DNA of 64,000 bases from the NCBI RefSeq assembly GCF_013410775.1, contig NZ_JACCFH010000001.1, positions 1,860,001-1,924,000 on the forward strand. Reading direction: 5' to 3'. This stretch comes from Sphaerotilus montanus. Its GTDB lineage: Bacteria > Pseudomonadota > Gammaproteobacteria > Burkholderiales > Burkholderiaceae_C. Position 1 is the first letter of the stretch. Each line of letters opens with the position of its first letter. The position numbers and the translations under genes were made by a program. Below are positions 33,840 to 41,943 of this stretch, piece after piece. The notes beneath the pieces were generated by a model, which was given only the letters and a program-made list of their open reading frames with translations, made no database searches and was not told the origin of the DNA.

Positions 33840-35492
33840 ATGCCCCACGTTGCTTCCTTCCGTTCCCGACCTGCCGGCGTGCCCAGTGAATGGGTGCTGC
33901 TGGCGGTCAGCCTGCTCTGGGCGCTGACCTGTCATCTGCCATTTTTCAGCGCCGCGCTGCAGGGGCGCAGCTGGTCCGATCCCTCCAGCTGGGGATTCGG
34001 CGCCGCCCTGTTCGTCGGGGCGCTGGCCCTGAACTTCGTGGTGCTGGCAGTGTTCTGCCATGGGCGTCTGCTCAAGCCGCTGGTGGCCGTGCTGCTGGTC
34101 GTGGCCGCCGGATCGACCCACTTCATGCAGGCCTTCGGGGTCTACCTCGATCCATCCATGCTGCGCAATGCGCTGCGCACCGATGTGGGCGAGGCGCGCG
34201 AGTTGCTGAGCCTCGGCTTCGCGGGGCGGCTGCTGCTGCAGGCGGCGCTGCCGATCGCGTTGCTCTGGGGCATTCAGCTGCGCCAGCGGACCTTCGGCCG
34301 GGCGCTCGGGCTGCGGCTGCTGTGGATCGTGGGCGGGGTGGCGGTGCTGGTGGGTGCGGTGCTGGCGGTGTTCCAGCCGTTCTCGTCGCTGATGCGCAAC
34401 CACAAGGAGATCCGCTACCTGATCACGCCGACCAATGTGCTCTGGTCGACGGGCAGCGTGGTGGCCGAGGACCTCAAAGGCGCCGCCAGGCCCCGCCAGC
34501 CGATCGGCCTCGACGCCGCACCCGGCCCGCAGATGCAGGCGCGCACGCGGCCGACCGTGCTGGTCGTGGTCGTCGGCGAGACGGCGCGGGCGGCCAACTG
34601 GGGCCTGAACGGCTACGCGCGCCAGACGACCCCCGAACTCGCGAAGATCCCCACGCTGGTGAACTTCCCGCAGGTGACGAGCTGCGGCACGAACACCGAG
34701 GTGTCGGTGCCCTGCCTGTTCGCGCCGGTGGGGCGGCGCGACTATGACGAGGCGACGATCCGCGGCAGCGAGTCGCTGCTGCATGTGCTCAAGCGCGCAG
34801 GCGTGGGCGTCCTGTGGCGCGACAACCAGTCGGGCTGCAAGGGCGTGTGCGAGGGCCTGCCCAGCGAGGAGGTGCTGCAGCTGAATCCGCCCGGCCTGTG
34901 CGCGGACGGGCGCTGCATGGACGAGGCGCTGCTGCTCGGCCTCGACGAACGCCTGGCGCAGGCGAAGGGCACGCAGGTGCTCGTGCTGCACCAGCTCGGC
35001 AACCACGGCCCCTCCTACTTTCGCCGCTACCCGGAGGCCTTCGCCAAATTCCAGCCGGCCTGCACCCAGGACGACCTGCGCCAGTGCACCCAGGCCGAGA
35101 TCGTCAACGCCTACGACAACGTGCTGCTCTACACCGACCATGTGCTGGCCACGCTGATCGAGCGCCTGCAGGCGCGGGCGGCGACGGTGGACAGCGCCGT
35201 GCTCTATGTCTCCGACCACGGCGAGTCGCTGGGCGAGTCCAACCTGTTCCTGCACGGCCTGCCCTACGCCATCGCGCCGGACGTGCAGAAGCAGGTGCCG
35301 ATGGTGATGTGGTTCTCCGAGGGCCTGACCGCCGCCGCCGGACTCGACCTGGACTGCGTGCGCCGCCGTGCCACGCAGCCTGCCGCGCACGACCACCTGT
35401 TCCACACCGTGCTCGGCCTGACCGATGTGCGCACCGCGCTGTATGCGCCGGACTGGGACCTGCTGCGCGCTTGCCGCAAGGCGCAGCCATGA
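33840..35492 (+). CDS. eptA: Phosphoethanolamine transferase, EptA-like (lipid A)
   Basis: The protein has 550 residues: about five N-terminal membrane helices (to about residue 180), then a periplasmic sulfatase-fold domain. The metal/nucleophile site is VVGETARAANWGLNGY and SCGTNTEVSVPC (Thr nucleophile). DHGESLGE and LPYAIAP complete the catalytic region. Cysteine pairs typical of this family are present (SGCKGVCEG; LCADGRC). It transfers phosphoethanolamine from phosphatidylethanolamine to lipid A, lowering surface charge and polymyxin sensitivity. A start at 33840 fits the family. It is coupled to the PAP2 gene by an ATGA overlap. Confidence 0.9.
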   Translation: MPHVASFRSRPAGVPSEWVLLAVSLLWALTCHLPFFSAALQGRSWSDPSSWGFGAALFVGALALNFVVLAVFCHGRLLKPLVAVLLVVAAGSTHFMQAFGVYLDPSMLRNALRTDVGEARELLSLGFAGRLLLQAALPIALLWGIQLRQRTFGRALGLRLLWIVGGVAVLVGAVLAVFQPFSSLMRNHKEIRYLITPTNVLWSTGSVVAEDLKGAARPRQPIGLDAAPGPQMQARTRPTVLVVVVGETARAANWGLNGYARQTTPELAKIPTLVNFPQVTSCGTNTEVSVPCLFAPVGRRDYDEATIRGSESLLHVLKRAGVGVLWRDNQSGCKGVCEGLPSEEVLQLNPPGLCADGRCMDEALLLGLDERLAQAKGTQVLVLHQLGNHGPSYFRRYPEAFAKFQPACTQDDLRQCTQAEIVNAYDNVLLYTDHVLATLIERLQARAATVDSAVLYVSDHGESLGESNLFLHGLPYAIAPDVQKQVPMVMWFSEGLTAAAGLDLDCVRRRATQPAAHDHLFHTVLGLTDVRTALYAPDWDLLRACRKAQP

Positions 35493-36157
35493 GCGGTCGC
35501 CGGGACCTGGGGTGGCTGGCGGCGGCGCTGCTGCTGCTGCTCGGCTGGGACTTGGCGGGCGCGGATCTGGCGGTGGTCCGCTGGTTCGGATCGCCCACCG
35601 GCTTTGCCTGGCGCGCCTCCTGGTGGACCAGCGGGCTGATGCACGAGGGTGGGCGCTGGCTGGCCTGGGCCGTGTTGCTGTTGCTGGTCGTCGGCATCTG
35701 GCGGCCCTTGCCGGCCTTCGCGGGACTCCCGCAGCACCAGCGGATCGGCTGGGTGCTGGTGACGCTGGCGGCGGTACTGCTGGTGCCGGCGATCAAGCGG
35801 GTGAGCCTGACGAGCTGCCCGTGGGACCTGGCCGAGTTCGGCGGCATGGCGCAATACGTCTCGCACTGGCGCTGGGGGGAGAGCGACGGCGGGCCGGGGC
35901 GCTGCTTCCCGTCCGGCCATGCGGCGGGGGCCTTTGCCTTCCTGAGCGGCTTCTTCGTGCTGCGGCCGTACCGGCCGGATCTGGCGTGGCGCTGGCTGCT
36001 GGGTGTGGTGCTGGTGGGCACGCTGTTCGGCGCGGCCCAGCTGGTACGCGGTGCGCACTATCCGAGCCACACGCTGTGGACGGCGTGGTTCTGCTGGGCG
36101 GTCTGTCTGGCCGGACAGGGACTGTGGCAGCGCCGCCAGCCTGACTTACTGCGGTAA
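35489..36157 (+). CDS. PAP2-family membrane phosphatase
   Basis: The protein has 222 residues with about six membrane helices. The PAP2 motif parts are KRVSLTSCPWDL (a variant of the first K-x6-RP motif), the PSGHAAGAF motif, and RGAHYPSHTLWTAW as the third. It closely matches phosphatases paired with EptA-type transferases. Being translationally coupled to the phosphoethanolamine transferase suggests it acts on lipid A phosphates or recycles a lipid by-product. Substrate specificity cannot be read from the sequence. Confidence 0.85.
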   Translation: MSGRRDLGWLAAALLLLLGWDLAGADLAVVRWFGSPTGFAWRASWWTSGLMHEGGRWLAWAVLLLLVVGIWRPLPAFAGLPQHQRIGWVLVTLAAVLLVPAIKRVSLTSCPWDLAEFGGMAQYVSHWRWGESDGGPGRCFPSGHAAGAFAFLSGFFVLRPYRPDLAWRWLLGVVLVGTLFGAAQLVRGAHYPSHTLWTAWFCWAVCLAGQGLWQRRQPDLLR

Positions 36158-36762
36158 GCCACCCGGCTTTCCGGCCGTAAGACACCCCTTCCGACAGGCC
36201 GGGGCAGGGGAGGGCGCCTGATTCCAGTTGGTGAGTGCAGGCTTCGAATGTGTTGAAGTGAGCGCAGGCTTTTGCCGAAAACCATGCTGCGTGGGTGACT
36301 GCGGGCCGACTCGGGGGTGTACAGACGTGGCAGAGCCGGCGCCCCCTGCGGAGGCGCCGGCGAAACGGGGTCGCGGCGGTGGTCGTGGCCGGGGGATCGA
36401 CACCGGGCGGCTCCCGGCCACGCGGACGCCGCAACGGCCGGCGGCGCTGGGGCGCGCGGCCGGTCAGGACATGGGGGATCGGAGGGCGCCGGGTGCGCAA
36501 CCGGACGGCTCGCACCGGACCCGCGAGCGCTTCCTCACTACCAGTCGGCCACGCCCACGGTGCCGCCCCCGACCGCAGCAAAGCGGCCAGGGGCGTGCAC
36601 AGCAGCAGGCGGACCAGCAGGGCGACGAGCATGAAGACGCAGGAGTGGAGGCCGTCCGAGTCTGCCGCCCGGCCCGGTCAGGCGATGGCCGGATGAAGTG
36701 GCGCTGAACGGCCCATCCTGTCGGATCGGGGTCGGCGAGGTTCCGCGCGGTACAGTGTCCCG
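36158..36762. other. 605-bp stretch without a convincing gene
   Basis: Both strands hold open frames here, but they are Arg/Pro/Gly-rich and match no family. What can be seen: a 14-bp imperfect direct repeat GTGAG(T/C)GCAGGCTT (36231-36244 and 36258-36271, period 27) and a 9-bp perfect hairpin at 36335-36361. On the minus strand near 36560-36635 a short hydrophobic stretch (MLVALLVRLLLCTPLAALL) could be a decayed or tiny membrane protein. The promoter of the DUF2868 gene must lie near the right end. Confidence 0.5.
36335..36361. terminator. Strong GC hairpin in the gene-free stretch
   Basis: GCCGGCGCC (36335-36343), loop CCCTGCGGA, GGCGCCGGC (36353-36361): a perfect 9-bp stem. It lies 178 bp after the PAP2 stop with no T-run, so it is either a Rho-assisted terminator or another structured element. 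Confidence 0.35.
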
Positions 36763-38250
36763 ATGGATGAACCGACCGCCCGACAAGTGCTGCTGATCCA
36801 GGCGTTCGAGACCGCCGGGACCGACCACCCGCTCTGGACCGCCGAGGACCGGCGCTGGGCGACCCGTGTCGCGCTGGAGGGCGCCGAGCCCGCGGGCCGT
36901 GCCGACCGCTTCATCGCCACCCGCGCCGATGCCGCCGTTCGCCGCTTGGCGCCCCGCGCGGCGCCGGTGTCCGCGTGGCTGTCGCACCGCCTGTGGCACC
37001 GCCGCTGGGCGGTGGCGGCCTTGCTGCTGGGCCTCGTGCTCGGGTTCGTGGCCGACACGGTCGGGGCCGGACACCGCATCAACCTGCTCGGCACCGGCGT
37101 CTGGGGGCTGGTCGCGTGGAATCTGCTGGTCTACCTGCTGCTGGTGCTGCCGATCCCGGACGGCTGGCTGCGCCGCAGCCTGTCCCGGCGGATGCTGGAC
37201 CTGCGCGGTCTGCTGCGCGGGGCACGGCGCGAGCCGGTGTTCGACCGCGTGGCGCAGATGTGGACCGCTGCCAGCGCGCCGCTGTCGCTGGCGCGCGCCG
37301 GGGTGCTGATGCACCTGGGCGCGGCCGGGCTGGCGCTGGGTCTGATCGCAGGGCTGTATCTGCGCGGCCTCGGGCTGGATTACCGCGCCGGCTGGGCGAG
37401 CACCTTTCTCGATGCTGCCACCGTGCACCAGATCCTCGGCACGCTGTACTGGCCGGCCCAGCAGGCCCTGCATGCGCTGCAATGGTCGCCCTTCGTGGTG
37501 TCGCCCATCACCCTGCCTGATCTGGCCGGTTTCGAGGCGCTGCAGCTGGTCGGTGGCGAGCCGCCCGTGGCCTCCCCCGCCAACAGCGCCGCGCCGTGGA
37601 TCCACCTGCAGGCGCTCACGCTGGCGATGTTCATCGTCGTGCCGCGGCTGGTGCTGGCGGCGCTGGGCGGGCTGCGGGCGCTGTGGTGGTCGCAGCGGTT
37701 TCCGCTCAAGCTGCAAGGCGATCCCTACTTCGACGACCTGCTGCGCCAGCAGCGCCGCGAGCAGGCGCGCGTGACGTTGTTGCCCTATGCCCAGGACGCC
37801 GCGACGCCCGCCGAACACGAGGCGCTGCGCCACTGGCTGCAGCCGCTGCTGGGCGAGACGATGCAGTGGCAGGTGGTGCCGGTCCGCCCCTACGGCAGCG
37901 AGGACGAGGCTGCGCTGCAGCAGTCGCTGGTCGGTCGGCCGACGCTGCTGCTGGCGCGCTTCGACCTGTCGGCCACGCCCGAGGCCGAAATCCACGGCCG
38001 CTGGCTGCGTGCGCTGCAGACCGCCACGCGCCAGGCGGGGGCGCCGCGCTGCGTGCTGGTGGTCGAGGAGAGCGGCTTCGTGCAGCGCTTCGGCCAGACC
38101 GCGCCCGAGCGCATCGAACAGCGCCGCGCCGCGTGGCAGGCCCTGGCCACCGATGTGGGCATGGCGGTGCTGGCCGTCCGCGCGGGCGTGCCGGTGGAGC
38201 CGTCCGCCACGGCGCTGCGCCGCCAGCTCGACGGAGCGCCCGCCGCATGA
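36763..38250 (+). CDS. DUF2868 membrane protein
   Basis: The protein has 495 residues. The N-terminus (ARQVLLIQAFETAG, then W-x-x-ED-x-xWATR) and four membrane segments (about 80-100, 108-130, 180-205 and 285-310) match DUF2868. The C-terminal 170 residues are a soluble domain with WWSQRFPLKLQGDPYF. The function is unknown. It is always found beside the GTPase encoded next; the two overlap by 4 bp (ATGA), suggesting a membrane partner that recruits the GTPase. Confidence 0.85.
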   Translation: MDEPTARQVLLIQAFETAGTDHPLWTAEDRRWATRVALEGAEPAGRADRFIATRADAAVRRLAPRAAPVSAWLSHRLWHRRWAVAALLLGLVLGFVADTVGAGHRINLLGTGVWGLVAWNLLVYLLLVLPIPDGWLRRSLSRRMLDLRGLLRGARREPVFDRVAQMWTAASAPLSLARAGVLMHLGAAGLALGLIAGLYLRGLGLDYRAGWASTFLDAATVHQILGTLYWPAQQALHALQWSPFVVSPITLPDLAGFEALQLVGGEPPVASPANSAAPWIHLQALTLAMFIVVPRLVLAALGGLRALWWSQRFPLKLQGDPYFDDLLRQQRREQARVTLLPYAQDAATPAEHEALRHWLQPLLGETMQWQVVPVRPYGSEDEAALQQSLVGRPTLLLARFDLSATPEAEIHGRWLRALQTATRQAGAPRCVLVVEESGFVQRFGQTAPERIEQRRAAWQALATDVGMAVLAVRAGVPVEPSATALRRQLDGAPAA

Positions 38251-39773
38251 GCCGCCGCGACAACACCCTCGCGCTGAGCCTGGTCTCGCACACCAACATC
38301 GGCAAGACCACGCTGGCGCGCACCCTGCTCGGCCGCGACATCGGCACCGTGCGCGACGCCACCCACGTCACCGACTTCGCCGACGAACACCGCATGGTCG
38401 ACACGCCGCAGGGCGAGTGCCTGACGCTGTGGGACACGCCTGGTTTCGGCGACAGCGTGCGGCTGGCCAAGCGGATGAAGCAGGCGGGCAACCCGATCGG
38501 CTGGCTGCTCACCGAGGTCTGGGACCGCTGGCGCGACCGCGCCTTCTGGGCCAGCCAGATGGCGCTGCGCAATGTGCGCGACGAGGCGGACGTGGTGCTC
38601 TACCTCGTCAGCGCGGCCGAGTCGCCCGAGGCGGCCGGCTACGTGGCGCCGGAAATGGAGCTGCTGGCGTGGACCGGCCTGCCGGTGATCGTGCTGCTCA
38701 ACCAGCTCGGCGCGCCGGGACAACCCGCGCAGGAAGCGGCCGAGATCGCGCGCTGGCGCACCCATCTGGCGGGGCAGCCGCAGGTGCGCGCCGTGCTGCC
38801 GCTGGATGCGTTCGCGCGCTGCTGGGTGCAGGAGCTGACGCTGCTGCAGGCCATCGAAGCCGCCCTGCCGCTCGCGCGCCAGCCGCTGATGGGCCGGCTG
38901 CGTGGCGTCTGGCAGGCGCAGCGCCTGGCCACCTTCGACTCCGCGATGCGCACGCTGGCCGAGAGCCTCGCCCGCATCGCCCATGCCCGCGAGACGGTGC
39001 CCGAGGCCGGCACGCTGCGCGCTGCGCTGCGCCAGGTCGGCAGCGCACTGGGGCTGCGCCGCGAGGGCGGCGATCCGCGCCAGCAGGCCCAGGAGGCGCT
39101 GATCGCCCGGCTGGACAGCGAGGTGCGCAGCAGCACCACCGACCTGCTCCACCTGCACGCGCTGGAGGGCCAGGCCGCCGCGGAGGACATCCTGGCGCGT
39201 GTCGGCAGCCAGTTCGACCGGCGCGAGCGGGTCGGCGCCGGCCAGGCCGCGGTGATCGGCGGCATGGTGTCGGGCGCGCTCACCGGGCTGGGCGCCGATC
39301 TGGCTTCGGGCGGGCTGACGCTGGGCGGCGGACTGATCGCCGGGGGCGTGCTCGGTGCACTGGGGGCGATGGGGCTGGCGCACGGGGTCAATCTGGTGCG
39401 CGGGCTGGACGCCTCCTGGCTTGGCTGGCAGCCCGCGGCGCTGGATGCGGCGGTCGAGGCTGCGCTGCTGCGCTATCTGGCGGTGGCGCATTTCGGGCGC
39501 GGACGCGGCCCGTGGGCGCAGACGGAGGCGCCGGCCTGCTGGCGCGAGGTGGTCGCGGCCACCCTCGCGCCGCACCGCGGTAACTTCGACCAGCTCTGGG
39601 CCGACCGCAGCCGGCCGGACGTCACCGAAGCGGCCACTGCTGCGCGGCTGGCCGATCTGCTGGCGCAGGTCGGGCGGCAGGTGCTGGGGGCGCTCTACCC
39701 CGAGGTGTCGGTGGGCTGGGCGGCGCGGGCCGAAGCCACGACTGGGTTGTCGGTGGTCGTGCCCACCGTCTGA
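38247..39773 (+). CDS. DUF3482-containing membrane-associated GTPase
   Basis: From the ATG at 38247 the protein has 508 residues. The G domain comes first: a P-loop variant SHTNIGKTT (Ser in place of the first Gly), a switch II DTPGFGDS, and VLLNQLG where NKxD is expected, so base recognition may be altered. The C-terminal DUF3482 region contains a Gly/Ala-rich segment (AVIGGMVSGALTGLGADLASGG), probably membrane-inserting. It forms a conserved pair with DUF2868; the biological role is unknown. Its last 79 bp overlap the convergent glycosyltransferase gene. Confidence 0.87.
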   Translation: MSRRDNTLALSLVSHTNIGKTTLARTLLGRDIGTVRDATHVTDFADEHRMVDTPQGECLTLWDTPGFGDSVRLAKRMKQAGNPIGWLLTEVWDRWRDRAFWASQMALRNVRDEADVVLYLVSAAESPEAAGYVAPEMELLAWTGLPVIVLLNQLGAPGQPAQEAAEIARWRTHLAGQPQVRAVLPLDAFARCWVQELTLLQAIEAALPLARQPLMGRLRGVWQAQRLATFDSAMRTLAESLARIAHARETVPEAGTLRAALRQVGSALGLRREGGDPRQQAQEALIARLDSEVRSSTTDLLHLHALEGQAAAEDILARVGSQFDRRERVGAGQAAVIGGMVSGALTGLGADLASGGLTLGGGLIAGGVLGALGAMGLAHGVNLVRGLDASWLGWQPAALDAAVEAALLRYLAVAHFGRGRGPWAQTEAPACWREVVAATLAPHRGNFDQLWADRSRPDVTEAATAARLADLLAQVGRQVLGALYPEVSVGWAARAEATTGLSVVVPTV

Positions 39774-40852
39774 AACCGGGTCCGCGCCACACCGTGGTGG
39801 CTGCGCAGGACCGGCACCGGTGACAGGCCGTGCGCCAGCAGCATCGATGCACGGAACCGGTGCCGCCCGTGGCGGTGGCGGGCGCGGGTGCGGGCGGCCT
39901 GTCCCATCTCGTGGCGCAGCGGGGCGGCTTCCACGAGGCGGGCGATGGCCGCGATCAGGTCGTTGTTGCGGTTGCAGAGGTAGCCGGACAACGCATGCAC
40001 GATCAGCGCCCGGTAGGCCGGCACCTGGCGCCCCAGGCACGGCACGCCGGCGGCCATCGCCTCGGCCATGCCGCGGGCATCGCTGCCCGCCGGATCCGGT
40101 GACACGTAGACCCAGGCACGGCACAGTGTCTCGGCGCGGTCGGCCGCATCGGCGCCGCGCATCAGCCTGATCTGGGCCGCCTGCAGCATCTGCTGCACCG
40201 CGGGGGTCGCGTCGCCGATCCAGCCGAAGGTCAGCGCCGGGCGCAGGCCCGTCAGCATCACGGCGAGCTGCACGAAGGCCTGGGCGTAGACCAGATCGCC
40301 GGGCTGCCCGGTGGTGACGATCAGCGGTGTCTCGGCCTCGGCCCGCTCGGTGTTGAAGTAGACCTCGTCGACCGGCCGGGACGGGCCGCCCGGGTGCTCG
40401 CGGCCGGACGGATCAAGGGCATCGACCCGGTTGCGCTGCACGAGGAAGGCGGAGCGGTCGAGTCCGCGCGCGATGCGTGTCGCCAGCGTGTCGCTGTCGA
40501 GGTGGAAGAACATCGGTGCCTGCACCGACGAGCCGCGCAGCACGTGGCGTCCGAGCAGCCCGGCGGTGAGGCCGTGCACGTGCACGGCCAGTGTCGGTCC
40601 GTCCGCGAGTGCGCCGCGCAGCGCGGTGGCGGCCTGCCGGACGGCGGGCAGGCCCGCGCGCCCTGCGCTGTCGCCGCCCAGCTGCACACCGGCCGGCAAC
40701 ATCAGCCGTGCCTGCGCCGCATCGCGCTGGTCCATCAGCACCAGACTCTGGGGCACGCCGGCATCGGCGAGTGCCAGCACGGTGGGCCACAGCGTCTGTC
40801 CCCGGCCACCGGGTTGCAATCGACTGACGAGGTGGAGCACGCGGCTGGTCAT
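39695..40852 (-). CDS. Glycosyltransferase, GT4-like, of the exopolysaccharide locus
   Basis: From the ATG at 40852 the protein has 385 residues. The N-terminal Rossmann half starts VLHLVSRLQPGGRGQTLWP, and the C-terminal half contains VYVSPDPAGSDARGMAEAMAAGVPCLGRQVPAYRA, which aligns with the donor-binding region of GT4 enzymes but lacks the usual E-x7-E pair (Asp-x-Arg instead). It may therefore be inactive or use a different geometry. It is transcribed 29 bp behind the priming transferase. The C-terminal 60 residues are basic and lie over the end of the DUF3482 gene. Confidence 0.7.
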   Translation of the reverse strand: MTSRVLHLVSRLQPGGRGQTLWPTVLALADAGVPQSLVLMDQRDAAQARLMLPAGVQLGGDSAGRAGLPAVRQAATALRGALADGPTLAVHVHGLTAGLLGRHVLRGSSVQAPMFFHLDSDTLATRIARGLDRSAFLVQRNRVDALDPSGREHPGGPSRPVDEVYFNTERAEAETPLIVTTGQPGDLVYAQAFVQLAVMLTGLRPALTFGWIGDATPAVQQMLQAAQIRLMRGADAADRAETLCRAWVYVSPDPAGSDARGMAEAMAAGVPCLGRQVPAYRALIVHALSGYLCNRNNDLIAAIARLVEAAPLRHEMGQAARTRARHRHGRHRFRASMLLAHGLSPVPVLRSHHGVARTRFQTVGTTTDNPVVASARAAQPTDTSG

Positions 40853-40881
40853 GGGCGGGGTCACTTTCCGGGTTGCAGGGT

Positions 40882-41595
40882 TCAGCGTGCGCCGCTGCCC
40901 AGCAACACCACCCGCAAGGTGTGGACCAGGATGCTCAGGCGCATGCGCAAGCTGTGCTTTTCGACAAACACGCGGTCAAGTTCAACCCTTTCTTCGTACG
41001 TCGTGTCGTTGCGGCCGCTGACCTGCCACAGACCGGTCATGCCCGGACGCACGCTCAGGTAGTGCCAGCGCACCTGGCCATAGCGCGGCAGCTCCGCCAG
41101 CGTGATCGGCCGCGGCCCCACCAGGCTCATCTCGCCACGCAGCACGTTGAAGAGCTGCGGCAGCTCGTCCAGGCTGGTGCGGCGCAGGAAGTCGCCGATC
41201 GGCGTGATGCGCGGATCGTTCAGCAGCTTGTGGTCGCGCTCCCATTCGGCGCGCGCGTTGGCATCTTTTTCCAGCAGATCGCGCAGCATGGCGTCGGAAT
41301 CGAGGTACATGCTGCGGAACTTCAGGCAGCGGAACAGCTTGCCGTGCTGGCCGATCCGGTAGTGGCCGAACAGGATGGGCGCGCCGTCCTTGCGCCAGAT
41401 CAGCAGTGCAACGACCAGGAACACGGGGCTGAACAGCAGCAGCAGCACGGCCGCCATGCCCTGGTCCAGACGCAGGTGCAGTCGCTCCAGCCAGCGCGAA
41501 TGCTTCGGCTGGCGTTGCTGGCGGAACTGCCGGGCACCCGCCACGAACGCGTTCAGAGAGGGGTGGTCTGCCAGGTGTTCCTGTTTCTTTTCCAT
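40882..41595 (-). CDS. Undecaprenyl-phosphate sugar-1-phosphate transferase (priming enzyme)
   Basis: From the ATG at 41595 (GGGAAG about 8 bases upstream) the protein has 237 residues. One membrane hairpin (AAVLLLLFSPVFLVVALLIW) is followed by the bacterial sugar transferase domain with KFRSMYLDSD, RRTSLDELPQLFNVLRGEMSLVGPRP and VRPGMTGLWQVSGRN. It lacks the large N-terminal part of WcaJ, so it is a minimal PglC-like phosphoglycosyl transferase. It loads the first sugar onto the lipid carrier, starting the repeat unit of the locus read divergently from 41944. Confidence 0.93.
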   Translation of the reverse strand: MEKKQEHLADHPSLNAFVAGARQFRQQRQPKHSRWLERLHLRLDQGMAAVLLLLFSPVFLVVALLIWRKDGAPILFGHYRIGQHGKLFRCLKFRSMYLDSDAMLRDLLEKDANARAEWERDHKLLNDPRITPIGDFLRRTSLDELPQLFNVLRGEMSLVGPRPITLAELPRYGQVRWHYLSVRPGMTGLWQVSGRNDTTYEERVELDRVFVEKHSLRMRLSILVHTLRVVLLGSGAR

Positions 41596-41854
41596 ACAAA
41601 TTCTTCCCGTATGTTGCAAGCGATGTCAGGGCTGCCACGCTTTGATGCATTATTCACGCGTTGTCTCGCGTAGAGATGAAGTGACATCTATTCGCAGGTT
41701 TCTTCGGTCTTTTGACTTCATTCGTGGTTCATTTCGAACGATAAACCATCTACCACCGAAAAATTTGTCAGTACCGGTTCGTATTTTCCTGTTCGGGTGC
41801 GGCGACCCCGCGCTTCGATAGGGCAGGTGTTGACGTTCTCACGTGTCTGGAGGG

Positions 41855-41874
41855 TGGCTTACCTGGGTAAACCA
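41855..41874. promoter_or_regulatory. 20-bp palindromic operator candidate
   Basis: TGGCTTACC-TG-GGTAAACCA: 8 of 9 arm positions pair. It lies 70 bp before the epsF start in the divergent promoter region. The size and symmetry fit a dimeric regulator site. I do not recognise the consensus. Confidence 0.55.
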
Positions 41875-41910
41875 GTCCCCAATTCACACAAGAGACCGGA
41901 AGTCCGGAAC

Positions 41911-41924
41911 TTGTAAAGTTACAA
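41911..41924. promoter_or_regulatory. Perfect 14-bp palindrome near the epsF start
   Basis: TTGTAA-AG-TTACAA, a perfect 6-bp inverted repeat with a 2-bp centre, 20 bp before the epsF ATG. At this place it could block initiation if bound by a repressor. Confidence 0.4.
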
Positions 41925-41943
41925 CCTGTAAGCTCATCAATCC

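Larger units (their letters stand above)
41596..41943. promoter_or_regulatory. Divergent promoter region of the Wzx/Wzy exopolysaccharide locus
   Basis: A 348-bp region, clearly more AT-rich than its surroundings, between the priming transferase (minus) and epsF (plus). It contains two palindromes listed separately (41855-41874 and 41911-41924). No clean -35/-10 pair is obvious by eye. No gene is seen in it. Confidence 0.6.

Noticed and set aside
36228-36707. A 159-codon plus-strand frame in the gap before the DUF2868 gene
   Set aside because: Composition is Arg/Pro/Gly/Gln low complexity with no ribosome site or family match.
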